From positions 2,891,001 to 2,955,000 of the forward strand of contig NZ_CP150277.1 of the NCBI RefSeq assembly GCF_037977385.1: DNA of 64,000 nt, read 5' to 3'. The notes under the pieces were generated by a model. It was not told the DNA's origin, searched no databases, and saw only the letters and a program-made list of their open reading frames with translations. Made by a program: the position numbers and the translations under genes. Below are positions 26,169 to 34,167 of the stretch, one piece after another. Position 1 is the stretch's first letter; each line of letters begins with the position of its first letter. The stretch is from Terribacillus sp. FSL K6-0262 (lineage in GTDB: Bacteria > Bacillota > Bacilli > Bacillales > Amphibacillaceae).

Positions 26169-26984
26169 GTGGATTATCCGATTGGTGTCATTGATTCAGG
26201 AGTAGGCGGTCTGACCGTTGCGAGGGAGCTGATGCGTCAGCTGCCGAAGGAAAACCTCATCTATGTCGGCGATACATTGCGCTGCCCGTACGGTCCGAGA
26301 CCGGAAGAGGAAATAGTGGAATATACGTGGGATATGGTGAACTTCCTCCTGGAAAAGAACATCAAAATGCTTGTGATTGCCTGCAATACAGCGACGGCTT
26401 ATACGTTGGAAGAGCTGAAGCAGAAGCTTGATATACCGGTCGTGGGTGTCATCGAGCCAGGCGCGCGTGCAGCAATCAAGACAACGAAAACGAATCATAT
26501 CGGTGTACTCGGTACGGAGGGGACGATCCGCAGTCATGCGTACCGGAAAGCGCTGAAAAATATAAATAGTGAGCTGGAAATCGAGGGGCTTGCCTGCCCG
26601 GCATTTGCCCCGATGGTGGAAAAGGGTGTTGTTTCGGGTCCATTGGCGCGCCAAGTCATTGAAGAGGCGCTGGTAGACTTGAAGGATTGGAAGGAAATGG
26701 ACACCCTCATCCTTGGCTGCACGCATTATCCGATCATCAAGCCGGTGATCGAGGAAGTGGTCGGGGATGCTGTGGAAGTGATCAGTTCCGGAGATGAAAC
26801 GGCACGGGAAGTGAGTGCCATCCTAGGCTTCAAACGGAAGCTCTATGAAGGGGATCGCCCCGTTTCCCATAAGTTTTATGCAACGGGGGATACAAAGCTT
26901 TTCATGAAAATCGCGAATATGTGGCTGAAGCAGCCGGTGACGGAAGTAGACAGGATACAGCTTGGCAGTGCGCAATCAATCTGA
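26169..26984 (+). CDS. racE: Glutamate racemase
   Basis: Cofactor-independent glutamate racemase, 271 residues, making D-glutamate for peptidoglycan (and poly-glutamate where present). The two catalytic cysteines are Cys72 in ACNTATA and Cys184 in GCTHYP; the N-terminal motif is IGVIDSGVGGLTV. GTG start with GAGGAG upstream, 2 bp after the ysmB stop. Synteny with ysmB and gerM is that of B. subtilis racE. An essential gene unless a second racemase is present. Confidence 0.97.
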   Translation: MDYPIGVIDSGVGGLTVARELMRQLPKENLIYVGDTLRCPYGPRPEEEIVEYTWDMVNFLLEKNIKMLVIACNTATAYTLEELKQKLDIPVVGVIEPGARAAIKTTKTNHIGVLGTEGTIRSHAYRKALKNINSELEIEGLACPAFAPMVEKGVVSGPLARQVIEEALVDLKDWKEMDTLILGCTHYPIIKPVIEEVVGDAVEVISSGDETAREVSAILGFKRKLYEGDRPVSHKFYATGDTKLFMKIANMWLKQPVTEVDRIQLGSAQSI

Positions 26985-27056
26985 ATAAAGATGGTCTAAA
27001 ACCTTTGATGGCTCGTATACATGTTAGTACAAACCATCAAGGGGGAAGAAGTGCGT

Positions 27057-28184
27057 ATGAATAAGAAAATAGCAGGTCTTTTCACTAGCGTAATAGGCCT
27101 TTCCATTTTATTGGCCGGATGCTCCTTGAAAGGAGAGCAGGCTGTCGATGAAGTCGACGTGCCGCAGGATACAACCTATGTGGACGAGCTGGAGGAAAAT
27201 GCACTTGAACCGGGTGCAGCAGAAGGCGAAGCGCCGGCTGAAGGAGAGGCACCGGCAGAAGGCGATGAGGAGAAGCAGCCTGAAGAAGGTGCCAAGGAAG
27301 GCGAATCTGCCACTGCCAAGCGTCAGCTGTTCCTATTGGATGCCAATGGAATGGTGGTGCCGATGACCTTCGAACTGCCGCAGACAAATGAAGTAGCCAA
27401 AGAAACCTTGGAATACCTTGTGAAAGACGGTCCCGTGACGGACATGCTTCCGAATGGCTTCGAGGCAGTATTGCCGGCAGGTACGACCATCAATGGAATC
27501 GACGCCCAGAAAGATGGTACTTTGGTCGTCGACTTCTCGAAAGAGTTCAATGAATACGAAGCAGCAAACGAGAAAAAAATCCTCGAGTCCATCACGTACA
27601 CGCTGACACAGTTTGAGAATGTGAAGGACGTAGCAATCCGTGTAGAGGGACAAGATTTGGCGAAAATGCCAGTGGATGGCACACCGATCGGGAAAAGCTA
27701 TTCCCGTGCCGATGGCATCAACTTGATGGACAATGGCATCACGACTGTGGACAGCGAGTCTGTCACGCTTTACTTCCCGGCCGAGGCAGTCGATGGTACG
27801 CCTTATGAAGTGCCAGTGACAGAGCGGATGAACAGCAATGCCGACAACGACTATGAAGAAATCGTCAATGCACTGATCGACGGACCATCGATGGACAGCA
27901 ATTTGTCCAATGTCTTCAACACAGGCTCCGCCCTCACATCCGAGCCAACATTGAAAGATGGCGTGCTCAACCTGGAATTCAACAAGGAAGTATTGAGTAA
28001 TGTCGATGAAGCTGCCATCACAGACCAACTGATGGAAACACTTGTGATGAGCTTGACAGAACGTGAGGAAGTGGAAGCAGTCTCCGTCAAGGTGGAAGGC
28101 GTCGAAGAAGTGTTCAATGAACATGGGGAAGCCTATGCTGAACCTGTGACAAGAGAACAGTACGTTCCGGCTGAAAAACTATGA
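27057..28184 (+). CDS. gerM: Spore germination/sporulation lipoprotein GerM
   Basis: Lipoprotein of 375 residues. The signal peptide ends in LLAGC (lipobox), followed by an acidic Glu/Ala/Pro-rich linker with repeats of GEAPAE (residues about 50-90) and two GerMN domains (about 100-225 and 240-360). GerM joins the SpoIIIA-SpoIIQ zone between mother cell and forespore in B. subtilis. The start is set at the ATG after AGGGGGAAG; the frame extends 12 codons upstream without a site. It follows racE as in B. subtilis, but rph, which should come next, is missing. Confidence 0.93.
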   Translation: MNKKIAGLFTSVIGLSILLAGCSLKGEQAVDEVDVPQDTTYVDELEENALEPGAAEGEAPAEGEAPAEGDEEKQPEEGAKEGESATAKRQLFLLDANGMVVPMTFELPQTNEVAKETLEYLVKDGPVTDMLPNGFEAVLPAGTTINGIDAQKDGTLVVDFSKEFNEYEAANEKKILESITYTLTQFENVKDVAIRVEGQDLAKMPVDGTPIGKSYSRADGINLMDNGITTVDSESVTLYFPAEAVDGTPYEVPVTERMNSNADNDYEEIVNALIDGPSMDSNLSNVFNTGSALTSEPTLKDGVLNLEFNKEVLSNVDEAAITDQLMETLVMSLTEREEVEAVSVKVEGVEEVFNEHGEAYAEPVTREQYVPAEKL

Positions 28185-28188
28185 TAGG

Positions 28189-28216
28189 AAGCCTGGTCAT
28201 GTGACCAGGCTTTTTT
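28189..28216 (+). terminator. Terminator of gerM
   Basis: AAGCCTGGTCA/TGACCAGGCTT near-perfect palindromic stem followed by TTTTTT. Confidence 0.92.
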
Positions 28217-28226
28217 CGTGCGTATA

Positions 28227-28255
28227 TTGACAGCCTCCTATTTAAAGGTTATCGT
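28227..28255 (+). promoter_or_regulatory. Promoter of rrf2-like gene
   Basis: TTGACA (28227-28232), 17 bp, TATCGT (28250-28255). It begins 11 bp after the gerM terminator and lies 34 bp before the Rrf2 start codon. Confidence 0.75.
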
Positions 28256-28271
28256 AGACACGTAAAGTCTA
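28255..28271. promoter_or_regulatory. Possible Rrf2 operator
   Basis: Inverted repeat TAGAC-7 nt-GTCTA directly overlapping the end of the -10 box and the expected start site; a candidate autoregulatory site. Confidence 0.4.
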
Positions 28272-28288
28272 TGATTGGAGTGCGGCAA

Positions 28289-28690
28289 ATGAAATTCACC
28301 AAAGCGACGAACTATGCTCTGCACACAATGCTTTATTTAGCCAAAGAAAGAGCGGATCAGCAGCCGATTGGGGTGCAGCAGCTTGCAGATCATCAGCAGG
28401 TTTCCCCGACGTATTTATCCAAGATTCTCACGAAGCTGGTAAAAGAAGGCCTGATTACCTCTTCTTCGGGAGCAAACGGCGGATACAGGCTCAGGAGTGG
28501 ATGGCAGCAGCTCTCCTTTTTCGATATCATTCAAGCGATTGAGGGGAAAGCCTCCATCTTTGAATGCAGCTTGCATGACGAGCCGGCTTGTGTTGTGAAA
28601 CGTGTAATGGAAAAAGCAGAAGTGCAAATGGAGAAGGAGCTTCGTCAGACAACGATAGCTTCTTTGCTGGAAGATAAAAGCAGCGAATGA
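28289..28690 (+). CDS. Rrf2 family transcriptional regulator
   Basis: Winged-helix regulator of 133 residues. The N-terminal DNA-binding part is KFTKATNYALHTMLYLA and QVSPTYLSKILTKLVKEGLI, then the wing GANGGYRL. Only two cysteines occur in the sensory region (FECSLHDEPAC), so it lacks the three-cysteine cluster-binding set of IscR/NsrR and may be a thiol-based sensor such as YwnA/HypR types. ATG chosen at 28289 after GGAGTG. The next gene, a flavin disulfide oxidoreductase, is probably its target and operon partner. Confidence 0.9.
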   Translation: MKFTKATNYALHTMLYLAKERADQQPIGVQQLADHQQVSPTYLSKILTKLVKEGLITSSSGANGGYRLRSGWQQLSFFDIIQAIEGKASIFECSLHDEPACVVKRVMEKAEVQMEKELRQTTIASLLEDKSSE

Positions 28691-28759
28691 ATAGCTGTTT
28701 TTTCTTTCTTTCAATTGTAGATATTACGAGTCTTTTAAATCCGTTAAGGGGTGTTGGCA

Positions 28760-29668
28760 ATGGGAAAATGGGATTGTGCGATAATCGGCGGCGGTGCGGC
28801 AGGGATGAGTGCAGCGCTGCAGCTTGCCAGGGCGCGAAAGCGTGTGGTTATTTTTGATGATGATACAAACCGAAACCGAGTAACACAGGAATCGCATGGG
28901 TTCTTGACAAGAGACGGCATCACCCCAGCGCAATTCAGGGAAGAAGCCAGACAGGATCTGGGTAAATATCCGACTGTCACATTTGTTGCAGCAGAAGTGA
29001 CAGGCATCAAGAAGCAAACGACAATGGCTGATTTCCAAGTCCAAACGAATGACAGCAGCTATCTTGCAGACAAGGTTTTGCTGGCGACGGGTATCCGTGA
29101 ATCATTCCCTGCCATTCCTTCCATAGCCTCCTTTTATGGAAGGAGTATTTTCTCCTGCCCTTATTGCGATGGCTATGAACGCAGAGAGGAGCCGCTGATC
29201 CTATTCGCGGAAGCGGAAGCAGGCATTCTCCATATGGGAAAATTGCTGCTTAACTGGACAGGAGATCTTGTCATCGCCTCCAATGGAAATATACTTGGTG
29301 AGGAGACATTTTCTTTATTCGAAAAGCATGGGGTGCGCGTGGAACAGGCAAAGATCACGAAGCTGATCGGGGAAAATGGCATGCTGCGGGAAGTCGTCTT
29401 TGAAAATGGGAAACGCATAAAACGATCAGGCGGCTTCGTCGTGCCGCAGTTTATCCGCAAAGACAGCTTGGCAGCCGATATGGGATGTACATTTGATGAA
29501 GAAGGAAAACTGATCACGGAAGCATCCGGACAAACGAGTGTGCCGCATGTCTATGCAGCAGGTGAATACGTCAATCAAGCTCCTTCCTCGCTTATACTGG
29601 CAGCGGCAGAAGGTGCGAAGGTCGCAGCAAGTATGAATTTGCATTTTGTTGAATCCCGCTTCAGCTGA
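28760..29668 (+). CDS. Thioredoxin reductase-like FAD/NAD(P) oxidoreductase
   Basis: Flavoprotein of 302 residues with the two-domain thioredoxin-reductase layout: FAD-binding CAIIGGGAAGMSAAL, a central pyridine-nucleotide domain and C-terminal YAAGEYVNQAP. The redox pair is Cys133/Cys136 in SCPYCDGYE, unlike the CATC of true thioredoxin reductases. CxxC followed by GYE is seen in dithiol oxidases of the GliT/HlmI type, which make disulfides; the nucleotide-binding segment LILFAEAEAGI is degenerate compared with GxGxxA. The physiological substrate is unknown. Start at ATG 28760 after AAGGGGTG. Confidence 0.88.
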   Translation: MGKWDCAIIGGGAAGMSAALQLARARKRVVIFDDDTNRNRVTQESHGFLTRDGITPAQFREEARQDLGKYPTVTFVAAEVTGIKKQTTMADFQVQTNDSSYLADKVLLATGIRESFPAIPSIASFYGRSIFSCPYCDGYERREEPLILFAEAEAGILHMGKLLLNWTGDLVIASNGNILGEETFSLFEKHGVRVEQAKITKLIGENGMLREVVFENGKRIKRSGGFVVPQFIRKDSLAADMGCTFDEEGKLITEASGQTSVPHVYAAGEYVNQAPSSLILAAAEGAKVAASMNLHFVESRFS

Positions 29669-29683
29669 TTTTTGAATTACGAC

Positions 29684-29721
29684 AAAAGGCAAGCTATACT
29701 GAAGTAGAGCTTGCCTTTTTT
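29684..29721 (+). terminator. Terminator of the oxidoreductase gene
   Basis: AAAAGGCAAGCT/AGCTTGCCTTTT 12-bp stem, 12-nt loop, T tract. Confidence 0.9.
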
Positions 29722-29790
29722 ATTACATACTATTAAACAAGTTCCAACGAGGGTACAAGATACACAGAAGTTCGAATGGAGGGACTAGTA

Positions 29791-30390
29791 ATGGATAAAA
29801 TCATCATCGCAACAAAAAATGCCGGTAAACTGAAGGAATTCAAGGCCTTTTTCTCGGACTATGATATAACGGCTTATGGGCTCGACGATTTGGCAGAGCA
29901 ATTCGATGATATCGAAGAAACGGGTACGACATTCGAGGAAAACGCTGCACTGAAGGCAGAAACAATCGCAGGCCACCTGCAGGTTCCCGTACTTGCAGAT
30001 GATTCCGGGTTGGAGATCGATGCACTCGATGGCCGCCCAGGCGTCTACTCGGCACGTTATGCCGGTGAAGCCAAAAGTGACCAGGCGAATATGGATAAAG
30101 TGCTGACAGAGCTGCAGGATGTGCCGGAAGGGGAGCGCAGTGCCCGATTTGTATGTGTATTGGCTGTTTCCCAGCCTGGTAAAGAAACATTCTATGCCAG
30201 GGGACATGTGGATGGCTCCATTACCAAAGTGCCGCGCGGCGACCATGGCTTTGGCTATGATCCTGTTTTTCAGCCGGATGGCTACGAAAAAACAATGGCT
30301 GAACTAAAACCGGAAGAGAAGAACCAAATCAGCCACCGGAAGCAGGCAATGCTCCATCTGGAAAAATGGCTGAATGACCAGGCAAAGTGA
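29791..30390 (+). CDS. ysnA: dITP/XTP pyrophosphatase (RdgB/HAM1)
   Basis: Non-canonical purine NTP pyrophosphatase of 199 residues; hydrolyses XTP, dITP and ITP to the monophosphate and pyrophosphate, keeping deaminated purines out of nucleic acids. N-terminal IIIATKNAGKLKEF carries the SxxNxxK-like substrate motif; LADDSGLEIDALDGRPGVYS is the catalytic/metal block, with SHRKQAM near the end. Start at ATG 29791 after GGAGGG. It overlaps neither neighbour but is 9 bp from ysnB, as in the B. subtilis ysnA-ysnB pair. Confidence 0.95.
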   Translation: MDKIIIATKNAGKLKEFKAFFSDYDITAYGLDDLAEQFDDIEETGTTFEENAALKAETIAGHLQVPVLADDSGLEIDALDGRPGVYSARYAGEAKSDQANMDKVLTELQDVPEGERSARFVCVLAVSQPGKETFYARGHVDGSITKVPRGDHGFGYDPVFQPDGYEKTMAELKPEEKNQISHRKQAMLHLEKWLNDQAK

Positions 30391-30399
30391 GGGATACGG

Positions 30400-30912
30400 A
30401 TGAAAATACTGATAACGAGTGACAGTCATGGGCTGACGAAAGAAGTGGCTATGCTGAAGCAGCGTCATGAAGATGATGTCATAGCGAGGATACATTGCGG
30501 CGATTCGGAGCTGCCTTTTGAGGCTCCTGAAATGGACGGCTACTATCGGGTTGCTGGAAACTGCGATTATGACAGGGCCTATCCGGACATCGAAGAGCTT
30601 TCGGTAGCCGAGCTGCCGATACTCATCACCCACGGGCATCTGTATGGGGTGAAATCGAGCCTGGGTCCGTTGGAGGAGCTGGCTGCAAAAAAAGACGCCA
30701 AGGTCGTCTGCTACGGTCATTCCCATGTGGCGAGGGCGGATGTGATGGACGGCAGGCTGTATATCAATCCTGTCAGCATCCGTCTGCCGAAGCAATCGCC
30801 GCATCCGACCTATGCCATCCTTACCTATGAAGATGGAATTGCGACGGTCCGCTTTTATACATTGGATGGCAATGAAGTGCCGGAACTGGAGAAATCTGTT
30901 TCGTTCAAATAG
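30400..30912 (+). CDS. ysnB: Metallophosphoesterase YsnB (YfcE/MJ0936 family)
   Basis: Calcineurin-like phosphodiesterase of 170 residues. The five metal-binding blocks are all present: SDSHG, HCGDSE, GNCDYD, THGHLYG and YGHSHVA. Family members hydrolyse phosphodiesters in vitro, but the cellular substrate is unknown. AGGGATACGG provides the ribosome-binding site. Likely co-transcribed with ysnA. Confidence 0.93.
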   Translation: MKILITSDSHGLTKEVAMLKQRHEDDVIARIHCGDSELPFEAPEMDGYYRVAGNCDYDRAYPDIEELSVAELPILITHGHLYGVKSSLGPLEELAAKKDAKVVCYGHSHVARADVMDGRLYINPVSIRLPKQSPHPTYAILTYEDGIATVRFYTLDGNEVPELEKSVSFK

Positions 30913-30940
30913 ACCTGGACAAAAAATTGTAACGTTTTTA

Positions 30941-30971
30941 TTGCCGAATCAGCTCATACTTACGTTATACT
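30941..30971 (+). promoter_or_regulatory. Candidate promoter of the ctaM-like gene
   Basis: TTGCCG at 30941-30946 and TTATAC at 30965-30970 are 18 bp apart (TATACT one base later would give 19). Confidence 0.4.
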
Positions 30972-30996
30972 AGTGTTTGAATTGAGGTGATTCTGT

Positions 30997-31551
30997 ATGA
31001 ATGAAGCCGATTTCGGTTATAAACCAAATCATAAAAAACGCAATTATCGTCCGCTTGTTATCTGGCTGACCATCATCATCGATGGATTGGTTGTCGTACT
31101 GAGCGGCTTACCGCCTGTCGAAAATTTCGATCTGTTTGACGTACACATCCTGCCGATGCTGAATGCCATTTTCAACAGCTTTACGTTCATTTTCCTGCTG
31201 TTGGCCCTGATCTTCATCCTGAAGAAGAACATCATCTGGCATAAGCGCTTCATCTATTCGGCCTTTGTCACAACCACATTGTTCTTGATCTCCTACGTGG
31301 CGTATCACTATCTGGCAGGGGATACACCCTTCGGAGGCGAAGGCATCATCCGTCCAATCTATTTCTTTATCCTGATCACGCACATCGTGCTGGCAGCAGT
31401 CATCGTACCGCTGGCCCTCGCATCGATCACCCGTGCCTGGAACATGGACGTGCCCCGTCACCGCAAGATCGCCCGCTGGACCATGCCGCTATGGCTTTAT
31501 GTCAGCCTGACAGGCGTCATCGTCTACTTGATGATCCGCCCGTATTATTGA
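30997..31551 (+). CDS. DUF420 membrane protein (CtaM/YozB-like)
   Basis: Integral membrane protein of 184 residues with five predicted helices. It keeps the DUF420 histidines: DVHILPMLNA, IWHKRFIYSA, ILITHIVLA and RHRKIARW. DUF420 proteins (CtaM in Staphylococcus aureus, YozB in B. subtilis) are needed to mature aa3/caa3-type haem-copper oxidases. No oxidase genes are in the window. It is monocistronic, between a candidate promoter and a hairpin terminator. AATTGAGGTGATT precedes the ATG. Confidence 0.9.
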   Translation: MNEADFGYKPNHKKRNYRPLVIWLTIIIDGLVVVLSGLPPVENFDLFDVHILPMLNAIFNSFTFIFLLLALIFILKKNIIWHKRFIYSAFVTTTLFLISYVAYHYLAGDTPFGGEGIIRPIYFFILITHIVLAAVIVPLALASITRAWNMDVPRHRKIARWTMPLWLYVSLTGVIVYLMIRPYY

Positions 31552-31555
31552 CACG

Positions 31556-31590
31556 ATTGCTCCGGGAAACCGGGGCAATTTATTAATTTC
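31556..31590 (+). terminator. Terminator of the ctaM-like gene
   Basis: ATTGCTCCGG and CCGGGGCAAT (10 bp, one G-U) with a GAAA tetraloop and the weak T-rich tail TTATTAATTT. Confidence 0.75.
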
Positions 31591-31600
31591 AAAAAAACTA

Positions 31601-31629
31601 TTGACTGTACGTGCAATTTCATGTAGAAT
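31601..31629 (+). promoter_or_regulatory. Promoter of the tRNA operon
   Basis: TTGACT, 17 bp, TAGAAT; about 44 bp upstream of the first tRNA. Confidence 0.85.
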
Positions 31630-31672
31630 AAATCTTGTCCTTAAGAGAGGGCAACATACATAAAAGCAACAC

Positions 31673-31746
31673 GCGGGTGTAGTTTAGTGGTAAAACCTCA
31701 GCCTTCCAAGCTGATGTCGAGGGTTCGATTCCCTTCACCCGCTCCA
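31673..31746 (+). tRNA. tRNA-Gly (anticodon TCC)
   Basis: Complete cloverleaf: acceptor GCGGGTG/CACCCGC, anticodon loop CTTCCAA with TCC, T arm GAGGGTTCGATTCCCTT. 71 nt plus an encoded CCA end. The discriminator base is T. Confidence 0.97.
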
Positions 31747-31747
31747 T

Positions 31748-31821
31748 GTCCCAGTAGCTCAGCTGGATAGAGCAACAGCCTTCTAAGCTGTGGGTCGGGA
31801 GTTCGAATCTCTCCTGGGACG
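31748..31821 (+). tRNA. tRNA-Arg (anticodon TCT)
   Basis: Acceptor GTCCCAG/CTGGGAC, D arm GCTCAGCTGGATAGAGC, anticodon loop CTTCTAA with TCT, T loop TTCGAAT. 74 nt, discriminator G; CCA is not encoded, unlike the tRNA-Gly one base upstream. Confidence 0.96.
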
Positions 31822-31827
31822 CTGAAT

Positions 31828-31884
31828 AAAAAGAGGGATCACTCGAAGCGTTGATATAACGATTTGAGCGATCCCTCTTTTTTT
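31828..31884 (+). terminator. Terminator of the tRNA operon
   Basis: AAAAAGAGGGATC pairs with GATCCCTCTTTTT, long inner region with further ACTC/GAGC pairing, T tract of seven. Confidence 0.88.
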
Positions 31885-32024
31885 AATTTATTGCGGGATG
31901 GATATAAATCATCTCTTAATCTATTCAGGATATTTTCAAACATATGCTGCCATTCATGCATTCTGTGTTTCAAAGAAGAAATTAATTTATAATAATGATA
32001 TCAGTATGGAAGGGGGAAAAGAGA

Positions 32025-32567
32025 TTGGATAAATTGTATATAATCGATGGATATGGCGGGTCGCCTAAGCTTAATTGGCAAGCAGATATTAAGCAAAGCT
32101 ACAGAGGTGAATTTGATATACATATTGTAAACTATACGGATGCCTCGTCAGCGGATGTGGAACAATGGGATAAGGATTTGGACAGAGCTGTCTTACAGCC
32201 GATTGGTGCCTATTTCATTTGTCATAGCTTAGGCTGTATCACGTTTCTGAGATATCTTCTTCGTCATGAAGTGCAAATCAAAGGAGTTATATTCGTATCC
32301 GGATTTGCAAGAAAGCTAGTGGAATTTCCTCAATTTGATGATTATATGGCAAATATAAACGTAGCTAAAGTAAAACACTTATTAGGTAAATCATTCCTTC
32401 TTGCATCCAGGACGGATAGGATCGTTGATTGGCAGATTTCAAATGAATTGGCGGCAGAATTAGATATACCTTTTATTTTATTGCCTGATGGAGGGCATTT
32501 TACAGCAGGAGAGGGTATTGTTACGATGCCGGCTGTAAAAGATATGGTAAAAACCTATTGGTTATGA
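32025..32567 (+). CDS. RBBP9/YdeN family alpha/beta hydrolase
   Basis: Serine hydrolase of 180 residues. N-terminal YIIDGYGGSPKLNW; nucleophile in ICHSLGC; Asp in SRTDRIVDW; His in LPDGGHFTAGEG. These match the small RBBP9/YdeN hydrolase family, whose natural substrates are unknown. TTG start chosen because AGGGGG is 8 bases upstream; an in-frame ATG at 31995 lies before that site. Monocistronic and flanked by terminators. The base composition is more AT-rich than the neighbouring core genes. Confidence 0.85.
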   Translation: MDKLYIIDGYGGSPKLNWQADIKQSYRGEFDIHIVNYTDASSADVEQWDKDLDRAVLQPIGAYFICHSLGCITFLRYLLRHEVQIKGVIFVSGFARKLVEFPQFDDYMANINVAKVKHLLGKSFLLASRTDRIVDWQISNELAAELDIPFILLPDGGHFTAGEGIVTMPAVKDMVKTYWL

Positions 32568-32628
32568 AGATTTGAAAGTACTTATACAGGCTAGCTGAAT
32601 GGTGGTCATTTGGCTGTCGCCGCATAAG

Positions 32629-32680
32629 ACAGACTCCAAAATGTGCATGAAAAAGTACTTTGGAGTCTGTTTTATTTTTA
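32629..32680 (+). terminator. Terminator of the hydrolase gene
   Basis: ACAGACTCCAAA / TTTGGAGTCTGT perfect 12-bp stem with an 18-nt loop and T-rich tail. Confidence 0.88.
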
Positions 32681-32780
32681 GGAATGCAATTAAAGAAGTA
32701 GTTGGCTTATCTCTCCTTTTTAAACATTTACCTCTGTTTTCTATATACCTTCCATTCCCATTCTTTTGGTAAAATCAAAA

Positions 32781-32794
32781 TGTAATCGCTTACA
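32781..32794. promoter_or_regulatory. cre site (CcpA operator)
   Basis: TGTAATCGCTTACA fits the catabolite response element consensus TGWAANCGNTNWCA at every position. It lies 21 bp before the start of the sugar-binding lipoprotein gene, a position expected to give CcpA repression. Confidence 0.85.
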
Positions 32795-32815
32795 TTAAGC
32801 CTGGGGGGACTGGAT

Positions 32816-34093
32816 ATGAGAAGAAAATCGCTTCTGTTGGTTTTGGGGATGATGATGGTTTTATTGCTTGCTGCCTGCAGCAATGAGGGGAGCAGTTCGG
32901 GATCGGATGATGGCAAAGTGAAGCTGCGGATTGCGTGGTGGGGCGATCAGCCGCGAAATGATTATACAACGAAAGTAATCGAGATGTATGAGGAACAGAA
33001 TCCAGATGTGGAAATCGAGGCGGAGTATGCGAGCTGGGATGATTATTGGCAGAAGCTATCGCCGCAGGCAGCTGCAAATGAATTGCCGGATATCGTGCAG
33101 ATGGACGTTTCTTATTTGGCGCAGTATGCCCAGGGGAATAAGCTGGCGGATTTGACGCCGTTTTTAGGGGAGCAAATCGACACGAGCAATATGACGGAGG
33201 ATTACGTCAATGGCGGGAAGATCAATGATGGTATATATGGAATGAACACGGGTGTGAACGCGGTCGGGTTCCACTACGATCCGGAATTGTTGGAGGAGCT
33301 GGGTCTTGGAAGTGAAATTGCGGAAGGGTGGACCTGGGAAGATTATCGGAGTATGTCGGATAAAGCGGCTGCGCAAGGTGTCTATTTTGACACACATTTA
33401 AAGCCGGATGTTTTCTTTGATTATTATCTTCGTTCGAATGGTGCACGTTTGTATGCCGAAGATGGCAGCGGATTAGGCTATGAGGATGATCAGCTATTCG
33501 TGGAATTCTTTGGGATGATCGCAGAGCAAGTGGATAAAGGGGCGACGCCGACGCCTGATGTACTTGCCCAGGTGACGGGAATCGAGGATGATCCGGTTGT
33601 CAAAGGAGAGGGTGTCGGGATTTTTCAATGGTCCAATCAGTTCGTGGGATTGAAGCAGGTGGCCGGGAAGCCGCTGGAAATTGCGCCGATGCCTGGTCCA
33701 GGCACCTCCGAGGGACTGTATTTGAAGCCGAGTATGTTCTTCTCTGTATCCCAAAACTCCCAGCATAAAGAAGCTGCCGCTGATTTCCTGGATTTCTTCA
33801 TGAATGATGTCGAAGCGAATAAATTGATTCTTGGCGACCGTGGTGTCCCTGGCTCTTCAGAAGTGAAGGATGCTTTGAAAAATGAAGTTTCCGAGGCGCA
33901 GCAGCAAGTATTTGAATATGTCGAATGGGCAGAAACGAATAGTTCCCCGATGGGTGCCCCGGATCCGGCCGGTGCAGGGGAAGTCATCGAATTGCTGGAT
34001 ACATTGGCAGAGCAAATCAGCTATGGTCAGCTTTCGCCTGAGGATGCTGCCAAAAGTTTCAGAAGCCAAGCGGAGGGCATGCTTGGGCAATAG
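32816..34093 (+). CDS. Sugar ABC transporter substrate-binding lipoprotein
   Basis: Extracellular solute-binding protein family 1 (MalE/YesO-like), 425 residues. The signal peptide ends in LLAAC (Cys21), followed by a Ser/Gly linker and the domain opening VKLRIAWWGDQPRND. The C-terminal lobe includes GVGIFQWSNQFVGLKQ and PMPGPGTSEG. It binds an oligosaccharide or glycoside for the two permeases downstream. Ribosome-binding site GGGGGG; a perfect cre site lies just upstream. The 74-bp gap to the next gene has no obvious terminator. Confidence 0.94.
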   Translation: MRRKSLLLVLGMMMVLLLAACSNEGSSSGSDDGKVKLRIAWWGDQPRNDYTTKVIEMYEEQNPDVEIEAEYASWDDYWQKLSPQAAANELPDIVQMDVSYLAQYAQGNKLADLTPFLGEQIDTSNMTEDYVNGGKINDGIYGMNTGVNAVGFHYDPELLEELGLGSEIAEGWTWEDYRSMSDKAAAQGVYFDTHLKPDVFFDYYLRSNGARLYAEDGSGLGYEDDQLFVEFFGMIAEQVDKGATPTPDVLAQVTGIEDDPVVKGEGVGIFQWSNQFVGLKQVAGKPLEIAPMPGPGTSEGLYLKPSMFFSVSQNSQHKEAAADFLDFFMNDVEANKLILGDRGVPGSSEVKDALKNEVSEAQQQVFEYVEWAETNSSPMGAPDPAGAGEVIELLDTLAEQISYGQLSPEDAAKSFRSQAEGMLGQ

Positions 34094-34167
34094 CAAGAAT
34101 GGGACCAGGACGACAGCCGATCAGCTGTCGTCTTGATTGCACCTGCCTGAAGAGAGGAGTGTAGTGA

